The notes beneath the pieces are model-generated. The model saw only the letters and a list, made by a program, of their open reading frames with translations. It did no database searches and had not been told where the DNA came from. Source: Burkholderiales bacterium (GTDB lineage: Bacteria; Pseudomonadota; Gammaproteobacteria; Burkholderiales; Burkholderiaceae_C). From it: a stretch of DNA of 64,000 nt. The translations under genes and the position numbers were made by a program. Shown piece after piece: positions 52,201 to 54,586 of the stretch (the first letter of the stretch is position 1; every line of letters begins with the position of its first letter). The stretch lies in the NCBI GenBank assembly GCA_016703325.1, contig JADJCH010000063.1, positions 310,001 through 374,000 of the forward strand, read 5' to 3'.

Positions 52201-54281
52201 TGGTCGGAAATGGTGCCGATGACCGCCGCATAGACCGGGCGGTTGCCCGTGACCGCATCCGCCGTCGCGCTGATGGCGAGCTGGACGCGCACCGCGCTCG
52301 CGAGCCGCGCGATGCCGTTGTTCACCGGGTTCCAGTTCAGGCCGGCGTCGTTGCTGAGGTAGACCCCCTTGCCCGCCATCCCGACAAACATGCGCAGCGG
52401 ATTGACCGGATCGAGCACCAGGTCGGTGACGGCGCCGGCAGGAAACGCCTCGTCCGCCTCGTCCACGGTGCCGTCGGCGTCGTTGTCGACCCCGTCGGTC
52501 GGCTTGCCGACGCTGGCCGCACGCAGGTCGGTGAAGCTTGCCCCGCCGTTGGTGCTGCGGAACAGCCCGCCGCCGCCGACGCCGGTGCCGTCGGTCGTGA
52601 CCATCAGGACACCCGCGGCCGTGACCTCGACAGCCTTGATGGTGCTGCCCATGAACTGGCTGCGGCCGACGAGCGTCCAGGTCTGCCCGCCATCGGTGCT
52701 CTTGAGCACGCCCATGGCAACCGCTGCACGGTTGGAGAAGATCGAACTGCTCGCACTGCCGGTGCCGGCGTAGATGGTGTTCGGGTTGCTCGGATCCACC
52801 GCCAGCGCCGAGATCGACAGCGTCGGCATGTGGTCGGTCAAGGGCACGGCGCTGTAGGTGTTCACCTCGACGCGGCGGTTCTGGGCCTGGCCTGCCAGCG
52901 TGGCGTTGTCGCCGATCGGAACACTCTCGCCATAGGCGATCACCGCAATGCGCTCGGGCGCAATGCCCAGCGAGACCAGCAGGGCCTTCGCACTCTCGGC
53001 GCGCTGGCGTGAGAGGATGATGTTGGACGCATCCGTGCCGGTGGAATCGGTGTGGCCGCCCAGTTCGATGGTCACCCCGGGCCGCCCGGCCAGACTGGCT
53101 GCGAACGTGGTCAGCGCCGCCGTGTCCGCCGCATCGAGGGTCGATTCCGCCGTCGCGAAATTGATCGTCGATTCGAGCGCCCGACTGATGCGCCACACCC
53201 CACCGCCGACCGTGCCGACCAGGATGTTGTTGTTGTCCGGGACCGCAATCGCCTGGATGGCGCCCGTGACCGGACGCCCGACGATGCCGGTGACCTGGCC
53301 ATCGTTGAGCGGGCCGGGCCCCTGGCTGATCCAGGTCGGCACGCCTTGCACCAGGGCGGTGGCGCCGGAAAACGTGGCCGCATTCAGGCTGGCGGCGGCC
53401 ACGGCAGCCTGCTCGGGCACGTCCGTGAGCTGGACCACCTGCGTTCCGAGCGTCACCGAGGTGTTGGTGAGGGTGGCCTGCCCGGCGCCTCCGCGCCCCA
53501 CGGACAGGGTGTCGTTCCCGAGACCGAAACTGAGCAGCAGCTGCGGTGCACCGCTGCCCACCAGCCCGGGCACGAAGCCAGGACCCAGATCGTCGACGAT
53601 GATGATGTCGTCGCCGCTGCCCGCGTTGACCGTCAGCGACCCGTTGGGCGCGGCAATGGTGAGGTTGGCGAAGCTGCCGTTGTCGGAAGAGACGGTCAGC
53701 TGCCCGGCTGCAGGGCCCGCCCGCAGGCGGATGACATCGGCACCGGTCGTCCCCGTGACGGTCAGGTTGTCAGCCGTGCCAGTGACCGTCGCCGCCAGCG
53801 CGCCGAACTCGATGCCGCTGCCGCTCAGGGCCATCGGCCCGACATCGAGCCCGGCGGCACTGTCCATCTGCGCATCCGGGCTGTCGGCTGGATTGCCCAG
53901 CGACACGATGGGCTCGAAGCCATCGCTGCCAGAGCCGATGAGTTCCGCCGAAGCGGCCAGGTCAGCCGATGTCTGCGCCGACAGAGCGCCCATGTCGACG
54001 GTGATCTGCGCAGGCGCAGCAGCACCGATGACCAGCACCTCGGCGGCTGCCACGGTTTGCACCCCGGCATCCGAGGCGCTGCCCGCCGCGCTGGGGTCCA
54101 CCGTCCAAGGAGACACATCGGCAGACAGCAGCACCCGTTGTTCCAGTTCCTGGAACAACACCTTGCGCGCAAACGGCGGCGCACCTCTGCGCTTGGAGGT
54201 CGTTCTGGACCGCTCCCGCGACCGCAGCCCCCTATCACCAAACAAGGACTTGAGAGAGAGCCGCGCGAATGGATTGGCCAC
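10187..54281 (-). CDS. Giant LEPR-XLL-type multidomain surface protein (about 14,700 codons, four frame breaks)
   Basis: Five consecutive long frames on the - strand join end to end into one continuous domain series with no internal start, ribosome-binding site or intergenic gap at the joins. The proposed start is the GTG at 54281, six bases after AAGGA; the stop is at 10187. The N-terminus carries LFQELEQRVLLSADV, which matches the LEPR-XLL motif found at the start of very large bacterial surface proteins. The breaks lie near 46250, 44520, 31022 and 19281 and each is repaired by one inserted or removed base. The content is almost all adhesive or calcium-binding beta folds with no enzyme domain, so a secreted adhesin or matrix protein is likely. 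It is divergent from sapC and lies near a HlyD/SecA-like export operon. If intact it would be among the largest bacterial proteins. Confidence 0.82.
10960..19690 (-). repeat. Twelve copies of a 120-residue carbohydrate-binding-like module
   Basis: Each copy codes N-G-(S/T)-F...GWT-DAGI..SVQNG-LVYARNNAAF....VRQT.ATQ.GQTYRV.ADVSANTHAA.FLVNG, then TFTATG.STQL..GGTN.L.AAFR.DNVRV. The YARNN signature falls near 11591, 11965, 12900, 13278, 14218, 14597, 15536, 16463, 18195, 19211 and 19583. A twelfth copy with YARAG lies near 11221, and a diverged copy of the same module lies at 38310-38670. The fold resembles carbohydrate-binding or discoidin-like jelly rolls. Copies occur singly or as pairs 372-379 bases apart. 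Confidence 0.85.
11330..15280 (-). repeat. Three tandem copies of a 1.31-1.32 kb superrepeat
   Basis: A block of two carbohydrate-binding-like modules, one He_PIG unit, one PKD unit and one short cadherin-like unit recurs at about 11330-12640, 12645-13960 and 13965-15280. Matching points are 1309-1319 bases apart, for example the YARNN sites at 11591, 12900 and 14218. Long stretches are nearly identical at the nucleotide level, such as the LTYSLVSGPAGAS region at 12600 and 13920. This implies recent duplication or ongoing recombination, and copy number is at risk of assembly collapse. Confidence 0.8.
19054..31022 (-). CDS. Giant protein, segment 4: FG-GAP end, ELWxTDGT repeats, LRR, seven-unit propeller, PKD domains
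   Basis: About 3,900 residues. Order: remaining FG-GAP units (to about 30150); ELWxTDGT repeats (about 29760-28480); a small RTX patch (near 27960, DTLQGADGNDILIGG); leucine-rich repeats (27650-27270); a seven-unit propeller (27270-26190) set into the LRR, which resumes at 26190-26000; two golvesin-like domains (about 26000-25200); an SdrD-B-like domain (about 24000-23745, DLDGDGVQDAGEAGIEGWTV); more ELWRFDGT repeats (23600-20730); and PKD/Ig-like domains (20640-19720). It ends in the first carbohydrate-binding-like module and the start of the second. At 19281 a base is missing relative to the other copies, and the remaining frame to 19054 is nonsense. Confidence 0.8.
26190..27270 (-). repeat. 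Seven 53-residue repeats forming a likely seven-bladed propeller
   Basis: Seven units of about 159 bases, each reading (F/V)LNPTP..SD.FG.(S/A)(V/I)A.VG(N/S)D(V/I)L(I/V)GA..DD.GA...GAAYLFDG.TG.LK.T. Each has an acidic DD loop like FG-GAP blades. The unit number equals the usual blade number of such propellers. The block interrupts a leucine-rich-repeat region that resumes after it. Confidence 0.85.
28480..29760 (-). repeat. ELWxTDGT repeats
   Basis: Nine units of the form GxELW(R/K)(T/S)DGT..GT....(I/L), each preceded by LYF(T/S)A, spaced about 130-150 bases. A related set reading YELWRFDGT...V.DI..G..SS lies at about 20730-23600. These are known in large bacterial surface proteins as hyalin-like or ELWxxDGT repeats and are thought to be extracellular binding propellers. 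Confidence 0.78.
30150..33730 (-). repeat. FG-GAP (integrin-alpha-like) calcium-binding repeats
   Basis: About fifteen units of GD(V/F/Y)(D/N)GDG.DDL type, for example DINNDGHADFISAV near 33700, GDYNGDGIDDLAI, GDVDGDGRDDLGANVF, GDLNGDRFDDFLIRG and, after the frame break at 31022, GDLNADGYDDFAL. The last is LDADGDGVDDFALQ near 30170. The repeats straddle the third frame break in register, which is strong evidence that the two segments are one gene. Confidence 0.82.
31017..44519 (-). CDS. Giant protein, segment 3: RTX array, FG-GAP repeats, PPC and MAM-like domains
   Basis: About 4,500 residues. It starts with a fourth beta module (to about 42550), then a very long RTX region (about 42330-38760). 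One diverged copy of the carbohydrate-binding-like module follows at about 38310-38670. Next come short RTX blocks and flagellin-IN-like units (near 38000, 36900, 35200 and 34000), pre-peptidase-like domains (near 36650-36000, NPADTDFFAFQLLANAGAS), a MAM/jelly-roll-like domain (about 33130-32640, ending FEGWFVDDIVVRR) and FG-GAP repeats such as GDVDGDGRDDILLTGAS. The frame ends at 31017 one codon after its last FG-GAP unit. Adding one C to the CCC-like run near 31023 would restore DANALLIGRTTTG and join the next segment. Confidence 0.8.
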   Translation of the reverse strand, partial: TEIQNSSNPNQNFISRKLFELLGPGGLGILLKQDGSGPATSVADIGLATNVNTAGTPQNQLFMGWDLKLGQSINLVDAGIGFDLGLPAIGLEAEGNLDIDLNWDLDLGFGLSFAEGFYLDIADGDELRVEVEATLPDAALTGKLAFLQLTARDKDIDARHAGSSGIGAAFAIDVFNRRNADDQRLGFSELGSLGISAGLAADAAAELDLSLQLNSDLVPGASTAFPKIVGEFFLNWQIGDRAAGQYVDLSDLGDAVLDGLKVVEFQDISLDLGTFISDFISPVLGTVQDITKPIQPIVDILTAPIPVISDLAGPITLLDIAAQFGNVDVSFIKSVADIITFVNSIPTDTESLLINFGGFSLYDISNPGLQLSLTSPTLDLSNATSRGFAAPRNQGFNFGSALEGKPASTTKSFTSGLQQGAGFAFPILEDPGQIFGLLLGRPAVLLTYDMGAFVVDFSYTQFFPIFGPLGASITGKIGARADFAFGFDTSGIQQFADSGFRNPALIFDGFYVSDTANPDGSGADVPEVTLSGGLSAAAELNLGVARAGVAGGIFADVFFNLFDNDHDGRVRVTEIVDNVLNEVKYGEPALAPLAMFDVTGQLYAKLFAFLEIDLFLFEIKKEFNITPPITLVDFEIPFTRVPTLASNIGNGVLQINMGEFAAERQNNNTVDFGESFTVTQGGSADEVIVRAAFGGITFEQRYSGVSKIIVAAGEGNDVVNLSGITNSAITYEIDGGAGDDTITLSAAAGAATIRGGLGRDNITAGAGNDTVYGEAGDDTINAGGGVNIVFGDEGRIKDGVLRARAAFGDGNDVITTGSGADIVFGGGGNDQITDAGGNNVLIGDGGVLTYLGGTVSQIEDTDRGLVGGNDAIAAGAGNDRIFGGKGNDTITAGDGANIVYGHAGMDVITTGTGADQIWAGDDADTVTAGAGSDTVDAGDGNDTVFAGDGNDQVWGGAGVDILWGGANDDRLDGGADRDTLHGEAGSDFIDGGAASDVITGGVGNDNIIGGTGNDSIDGGDDSDVILADRGTIALSGGALAAGAMRSLGRDVLLESEVAGGPQAVADGGDIVVGGSGDDWIFAQGGDDTVTGGLGADDIVAGLGIDTVDAGDGHDVVLGGDGRLWRTSGVIRNTDGTVRAPERALSLIPASADLTDRGDVILGGLGSDILYGQGGNDTIDGGSGDDDIIGGLGHDVLTGGLGADFILGDEGLVTTPANATPAALPGSTGIVRTVVLHSETEGGNDTISAGDDVDRIYGQGGNDVITAGAGTDRVWGHAGTDTIDGDAGDDFIDAGSANDLVRGGTGSDHILGGSGDDVIFALLNEAGGEFVVTHLIDGGSGEDLIYGDWGVDTIFGSADNDRIFGRLGNDLISGGSGDDAIYGDQGDDDIAGGSHDDVIVGGAGNDTIRGDTGNDILWGGFEDVSPTVLDLGTADNFQRPIGFDEAEAALLAAGLAGSGFTPPRITPVAVNGLSLTGLSTDGSDRIEGGAGIDFIFGGGDADFLFGGADSDYIDGGVASDEVWGDAGDDIVRGGANSDVVHGGTGIDMLYGDTGDDYLFGDAGRKGDAGIGGDTSVAPNSQSGQRLFGGDGIDYLYAYADVTVNASASALAAEVVLRGDELHGDAGGDWLFGNLRADLMFGDGGNDYLHGEELSGPNYAKNTQASLVGGADVLFGGSGEDQLLGGGGNDTLWGGADTDWLEGQNGRDTLYGGAAIDMLVLDTRTSYAVNATPENFDGHFGNQSQGDVADDNATDILLIEGSSQNDSIRLMQNPTDANLLQVAYQTVDSLNAGNTLFQRTFQAKWKDGNNLLVEQFRVSGLLGHDTIEFADGSVGGEVPLDLAPLNNRSDDFVGVFDGGPGNDVLRGGAGRDRLDGGAGSDVLIGLGGDDRLWGDGGAGIGTTADHDRLFGGQGNDDLLGGQGTNELYAWSLDPNALQTQLGFSDGQRAERPAGPAGALTGWVPDAAVSGIAIQVSAADGYLSYARNGAAFGNSFVRQTIATQVGVTYRVSADIVANSHLLRVMANSVVVQDTAAKSGRLDFVFTATATTTELRLSGTNSTVATFGIDNLSVVPTSAAPGTGQLVTNGSFGADLLLTGGTPSRPDGRIYGDASFALTLNGLTYNVDLRAAATNDNTNAINASLITSVDEQRLRNLVADLNAALAVATDASGATVNLTDRVRADLKDGRFVFRAAPSAAGAALTSIALDAGQFGIFQRPDGSLAPSNGDRDGDGLNDDPATDITYNREDTGLDRMLGSAQDDVLYGGTGLGFLYGNGGNDTLVRVDGSTFESLDGGLGGDDWKEYARQTDKVWYVGATNADDVISVDYVTEPGLLADHHLVTRLTNNNGNYSFDAQVRLDFNGRDSQGNYIWTPDDVLLGIASLRTQAADGIEVDQVTLDSTTRQLVGNLLPPEGDFLAIIIDALGGNDQITVGPTVQKTVWIDAGAGDDRVEILAGNAILVDKAEYGSRNDTATEPFALGGAAVVVGAFAAPSNGQLSDDANFTVQLADGRQFTAIVPARPAPGVGFSTADNVGIDDLVADLNVALARAGASEHVIAGRKGDRITLATREVAYTPSVASGLQAGIGFSLTLDVAWGNTAATQLGLLDGLQANADLRIASSLAYTNLTIDNPADTDFFAFQLLANAGASALVSLNSASPIDGLGLSVYQRQADGTLRALSRNSDAPDLVPGRNDSAATAYQIAGIDGLSRLRGLTIDNPLDQDWFRFQLAAQGTADDFFSLLQIVADPRDVFRLDILDQSLNTVRSVAVKDIAISADRSAKVSLDGLSAGTYFARVRLENLDNPAAATGTGRYDLFPDIGAAVVDVLDLSGAAVAQVSLAGLQADTDYLLRVDSPNLVPTIYNLVFDLKDGLVDPATNDTAVVVNLGARSDAVRRDVILGGAGNDILSGGPGEDWIFGGSGNDVLTGGLDRQASDLLFGEAGDDTFQIITDDLPLLKRDQDTFVPTFKEAASDTFVPTYNERFDGGAGDDRVLFLGGDTDRTGRDVPDFASIRWNRFLHRYEFTNQVWDIANQEFQRAGAMPATLVALRDLASPALEAEAHFSLTLNKGTPGEINGSFVLPFTGDNGTGNNVTLLDLVADLNAVINAPSSPLKGLVRAGYDGERLTFATVAAGAGETLEITVSAADPAAKLGFGIPDAAAAPGTALVPLLPQRAAGAAWVYEQQYLFYQTIGVERTVIDLRAGDDEFHADPEFKFKGVDSEWGIDPGDFEQRALISNLEILGGDGNDRLFGGAGDDIISGGSGNDFILGGTGNDRVTGGDGDDILAGDGSAPEPGDLSTTVPDALEYATRNGSSGRNDNVLYAGTLGRASAGTVIEDLSFSLGDASDWYVLDAPFASSSFGGANRALLTTDMIEVLGADGNPLVGFDPARHLFLFAAADTDPGDGVNIQPVELFTGVPEHYLLHVINPAQFRLEALGAAPGDGRLSSAEFPSSQFQLSVDGGAAVTVTVTERQPIPNTDPVEYTPPNSTLNDLVNDINLALSNANLSAKVSASKDARGRIVLTRLIDSSFTSQSSLEIVTADALATSVLQLPAGLGTSDLMDAFGGYQLRFRAELGSTIEVPPTEADATLVTNNLANQPFIVPLGDINNDGHADFISAVQDVTSTDQEDVEANGGIQSLARIHFGSSATGNQSLEASSITLRLPGALLPTSINDGRARVQIAAGGDYNGDGIDDLAIAISRTATASTGFVQEGVYLLFGGGAAWQGDIDLLSDYGTVITGAVGALTVANGGDIDSDGIDDLLVTDRGATKAAVFYGRSDWTQPPILSADFNNNGNLPASSLDGFVIDGTAPPPGQQPGLWHVTAARKTDATSHPDYSLYYGQGEGPNGGGNFNAGHTSGRVTSPNIDLRAVSGAELSFSYFLQTEGGDYYDKAQVLISTDGGVSFQSFTPSLENPTTLLSPSNGWRTASVNLQQFIGQEIQIRFDFDTRDAVANEFEGWFVDDIVVRRFLTLANPDLSLNLPTLSNAAALYDAKGVGDFNGDGVDDFAVLMPQAADGRLHLFFGESTTASRLTGAGDVAALADVIVTGGASFANRSLVAAGDVDGDGRDDILLTGASGTNSSLLLYGGGHTGLVAGDKTVSVGLLDVFGQALSLPLGPLFALGDVDGDGRDDLGANVFERGSLLIEGATSSAHQVGHVYFGASRAEMAAWSGATAPRPDLVIEPAQPDYALTDLELVFGLAASGPRPRLFVGVGDVDGDGRADLVQADRLSGNQRILHGKALTATPIDALTAPLAAEPFIFGLATPQLPTTTSAPGLTLPTQAASPLSVGDAPAWTGSAKDDRLGMAQAVGDLNGDRFDDFLIRGDKFSYVLFGPVELADVARATDQAEIVIDHALMGVPAVRMGDVNGDGKGDLVFVKENGTTDEIRIVFGGPEWPRQLTLADVDRTLTLDNLSIDSVLAMNWNGDGKDDLVLASNTTVHVVSGAAITSATAPVAVATNSITTITRSAGSLSARAQVIGDYNGDGLDDLLLSDTASSDANAC
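38760..42330 (-). repeat. Long RTX (GGxGxDxUx) calcium-binding array
   Basis: Several dozen nonapeptides such as GGAGDDTIT, AGAGNDTVY, GGTGNDSID and GGSGDDAIY run almost without gap for about 3.5 kb, with short non-RTX insertions. Such repeats bind calcium outside the cell and fold into parallel beta rolls, which helps export of the unfolded chain. They are typical of type I secretion substrates, but no HlyB-like ABC transporter is present in this window. Confidence 0.88.
44216..46249 (-). CDS. Giant protein, segment 2: beta modules after the first frame break
   Basis: The meaningful frame resumes at about 46249 with VPSTVSVDGATTVGQVLSAI, a flagellin-IN-like unit that completes the one begun in segment 1. 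It runs to about 44522 at REGFIEDS. Between lie KFGFVGIDLSGDANLHGGIS and LQDPGTVALDGRITLTELF, the third copy of the beta module seen twice in segment 1, and further glycine- and aspartate-rich beta strands. After 44522 this frame turns to nonsense until its stop at 44216, and the protein continues in another frame with TEIQNSSNPNQNF. There is no start codon with a ribosome-binding site at its head, so it is a continuation and not a gene of its own. Confidence 0.75.
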   Translation of the reverse strand, partial: VPSTVSVDGATTVGQVLSAINAATGGKVTATINAAGTGLKLTDNTTGSTLFQVVSVNGSLAAAHLGIQRTDDTDPASLDGVIDGSAIGGVRLSDRFFIENALVSADFDLTTPTGVSAGAKFGFVGIDLSGDANLHGGISLGLQDPGTVALDGRITLTELFQNLDNFDALIQPPATIGSGSFVFDVALDPAIPGIDLGANPRVEINLLDIGNPFAGEAPDFSFSFPDLGELVAFDNLDFDFSAILDGLIALSEFLGEFESFGFLDEPIPLINVSVNDLLSYADRLDAAIEAARNNPAGTLQFLEDKLKEAFGIPSNSNLIGLSLVRDDGGTPGNTSDDLDILRVDLRVDESFSESLSVDFAVPGFGDNLAAAAGLQASGALTIDLAFGFDLASPTSIYIFDDTSITGSLTAAGNDLSFVAALGGFGLTIQDGTASIGAAFSAGLDPTIFTAGRVLLSDVQFGSDVDINFSGTVDAALPVYFPNESNYRGDITLSGDLTDPSSFSVVVPPDLFTLNPSDFSLLDNVLLIVDGIDLFLEGLQDVLDGEVFSVPLPLVGDKLADGARFIEDFREGFIEDSAPRSRTAATRTRTSSRASCSSCWALAGWASCSSRTAAGLRPASQTSGWPPTSTRPARRRTSSSWAGISSSASRSTSSMPASASTWACPPSGSRPKATSTST
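46122..54281 (-). CDS. Giant protein, segment 1: LEPR-XLL motif, BNR-like propeller with OmpA domain, beta modules
   Basis: Domain order from the N-terminus: a basic leader of about 40 residues; the LEPR-XLL-type motif (about 54112-54170); an RTX-like stretch VNAGSGDDIIIVDD (about 53560-53640); a BNR/sialidase-like propeller (about 53330-50230) with repeats such as GVLKSTDGGQTWTLVG and GGLFRSTNGGASF. An OmpA-type domain (about 52850-53192) lies inside this propeller, with GHTDSTGTDASN, LSRQRA and QNRRVEV. Then come two long beta modules sharing LGFLGV...DPGT/SNADDGRI-like cores and flagellin-IN-like units ending near 46290. Meaningful coding ends near 46250, at ...FQIQVRD; beyond that the frame reads arginine-rich nonsense to its stop at 46122, while the next frame carries on in register. 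Confidence 0.82.
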   Translation of the reverse strand: MANPFARLSLKSLFGDRGLRSRERSRTTSKRRGAPPFARKVLFQELEQRVLLSADVSPWTVDPSAAGSASDAGVQTVAAAEVLVIGAAAPAQITVDMGALSAQTSADLAASAELIGSGSDGFEPIVSLGNPADSPDAQMDSAAGLDVGPMALSGSGIEFGALAATVTGTADNLTVTGTTGADVIRLRAGPAAGQLTVSSDNGSFANLTIAAPNGSLTVNAGSGDDIIIVDDLGPGFVPGLVGSGAPQLLLSFGLGNDTLSVGRGGAGQATLTNTSVTLGTQVVQLTDVPEQAAVAAASLNAATFSGATALVQGVPTWISQGPGPLNDGQVTGIVGRPVTGAIQAIAVPDNNNILVGTVGGGVWRISRALESTINFATAESTLDAADTAALTTFAASLAGRPGVTIELGGHTDSTGTDASNIILSRQRAESAKALLVSLGIAPERIAVIAYGESVPIGDNATLAGQAQNRRVEVNTYSAVPLTDHMPTLSISALAVDPSNPNTIYAGTGSASSSIFSNRAAVAMGVLKSTDGGQTWTLVGRSQFMGSTIKAVEVTAAGVLMVTTDGTGVGGGGLFRSTNGGASFTDLRAASVGKPTDGVDNDADGTVDEADEAFPAGAVTDLVLDPVNPLRMFVGMAGKGVYLSNDAGLNWNPVNNGIARLASAVRVQLAISATADAVTGNRPVYAAVIGTISDQTTQPIAAGANSFRVAAGTLLQAGDTVRISDGVNPNQSFTINSITNQADGSRQVNVGGQITARAAGATLTVGGQRLSGVFRSADNGANWTAMALPGTVESTGFFGIHVGRQGNTHFSMVADPNNAQVVYIGGDRQPGGGGGEPNFPNTLGASNFTGRLFRGDASKSLATQWVAITDNKTADPDGAGPLVGSAPHADSRAMVFAGGHILEADDGGLYRLLNPGQPDQSWQSLNAGLSLTEFYSVAYDTVNNRIIGGTQDIGVAVQPTSGSAAWGTVREGDGAYVQTAGATVYYSSNSFGGFALAAPLAAPVAANASSFLVPAGTPMQVGDRVTLPNEQFLYLISAVTPVGGNLRISIGTNQLGSAYAAGTLAEVRPQLRVAGTNGGNLFNDLAGTVFDSTVQFVQPFAVNQVNPNALLVGTHWIYESVDNGRNLTLLNGNPVAVPPTPNNFQPPQAANVGHVKALLYGGRQPDGLGGFQNHADFILVGTDPAPSPAPIAANAHGLWIRQPGAGVNAPLRAVTSFTNAAGAAVVAVAANPDDWRQIYALDAQGRVWFSGDGAQADLGTWNWSQLTSNLLALPGAKTLQRIAVEQVGATRVVVVGGEGGVFRRVANGNWVEYGAGIPNAMVTTVDRITGADDVALVGTLGRGAWVLPNASQTLSQPAVLTLRGTAGNDVIQLERNAAQPALLDVFQYLDGQAKPANASLSVPLASIESIVVDGLGGNDRIVVDAVRGAIGVAGGITVAGGLGTDQIELRRTPAAGVLVTNDNGVVAGAAAGSGSHQITVVDALGQSGVQKVSWTGIETPTETVTVAQTIEAIAAGLHDLAASLQDGLGQVLGGVNLAGLDGQSLAGALNGLLVDAVRPKDLPFLTVSQVGGTGTVQIDNATSLLLRIFEAGGLDLGQVGAGGSIATATALRLALDNLDAVAGNVTLSTADRDGDGTSDLFFSVKVVNSQLTGIVDLDLSADVLGGQVDLTGALDVAADVSLDFGFGVDSKGFFLTPSASNADALRVSNLRVDGDVAGTGRLGFLGVDLLAASLTLDAQAGVAVKLKDPGTQTADASIRVPELEPANFGDLFGVQVIADPGDGVADAVLTGTFGVSAVVPGFDASIPLADAQLVLSWANLSQPTQVQITASAAAGDDLLDFLSVNADEVRSQLVELRDQLSVFDIDLPLLSDGLNTLVDLVDAFQTKVIDPLTNPATGNTTLPTLQDIAAALAGSLGIDLGELGVSYDSATQELVYGLHFTQELVSVATPIDFGFDLEEGLAELSFSADAQLDAMVDFHLDFGLDLGDLMGGADVLDAFFIRNTAATGQLTLAANNIDALARFGFLGVQIVDGSVSASPVVNIQITDPGSNADDGRIDLRELIDNLASPGDLVTASLDGAAQFAFPLAAPFIGITASPATTLSVVLADLDDPATLTVQTPAGLSDILNFDNLDAASFVSLLGQLATSLDELQNSDFFSNFEIPFVSGALDSVLTFGDMLADSLLIDDGDDQVDGANALVTDVNKALADAGLDGVIRAEGRDGRIRLIAEDPTVTAFQVAAGTGNAGGLAQLGFSAPQAAATVGFRLAIVAGADAPANGKLTGNAGLAISITRAGVTTVTQVLLAQSATADNVKVGNDIPKLLQADNSPNFRTADQLATLLPDILGLNPGLVNANYDASTQILRYTVQLSHDFVDLNLPVDFELDLGPLLDIDSDGSIVISATGGLTVTFGAYLGPADPSEAITASTPLQQLNNDDGVPIKTAPALMTDPIYGRLTADANFNLGVNGGAPVAVTVPAASTATNLTVADLAADLNAALVTAGLGSQVQAQANKGRVELVGKAGVTRLALTAASTNPATAQLGFQTETVVDTVADPSLTSPPSIGGRVLAAALPRPTADMVFQVALNGGTPVPVTVTAASTQANSNILDLVVDINQALQAAGLGDQLEASNIGNQVAFSAKVPMVNSFTITAAAANQAVTQLGLKTTQASNLHDFQIQVRDGSVHRQRRWRHDRRPGPVCHQRRNRRQGHRHHQRSGHRAEAD

Positions 54282-54586
54282 GGAAGGTCCTTGGATGTGC
54301 TTTGTCTCACAATACCATGCAGTGATCTTCTCGCCCATCCCGCTAAAACAGGATGCGCGACGGGGCGCTGGCCCCGGGGCCGATGCGCCCGCAGGGCGGC
54401 CGCCTGGAAGCGCCGCCACCGGCTTGCGGGGGGCCAAAGGCAGGGCCGGCGCACTGGAGCGCGCGGTTGGCCATGGCGACTGAGGCTACATTGCGGCTGT
54501 GCAATCCACCCGCATGCGGCGCGTTTGGATGCGCGCTAGTGTTCTAAAGTAACAACTCCCCACACTGCAAAGATGGAGCCAGACTG
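54282..54586. promoter_or_regulatory. Divergent spacer between the giant gene and sapC
   Basis: 305 bases without a convincing gene. It holds the ribosome-binding site of the giant gene (AAGGA, - strand, just before the GTG at 54281) and that of sapC (GGAG at 54575-54578). The stretch next to each gene is more A+T-rich than the neighbourhood (for example 54300-54350 and 54540-54560), as expected for two divergent promoters. No -35/-10 pair with good spacing stood out. The giant-gene frame stays open upstream of 54281 to 54437, but that part lacks a ribosome-binding site. Confidence 0.45.

Noticed and set aside
10187..54281. Five separate genes instead of one giant gene
   Set aside because: No start codon with a ribosome-binding site occurs at the joins, each frame turns to nonsense within a short distance past the join, and domain units continue in the next frame.
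54282..54437. An upstream start for the giant protein (frame open to 54437)
   Set aside because: No ribosome-binding site there and an atypical Pro/Ala-rich leader; the GTG at 54281 follows AAGGA at good distance and gives a leader of about 40 basic residues before the LEPR-XLL-type motif.
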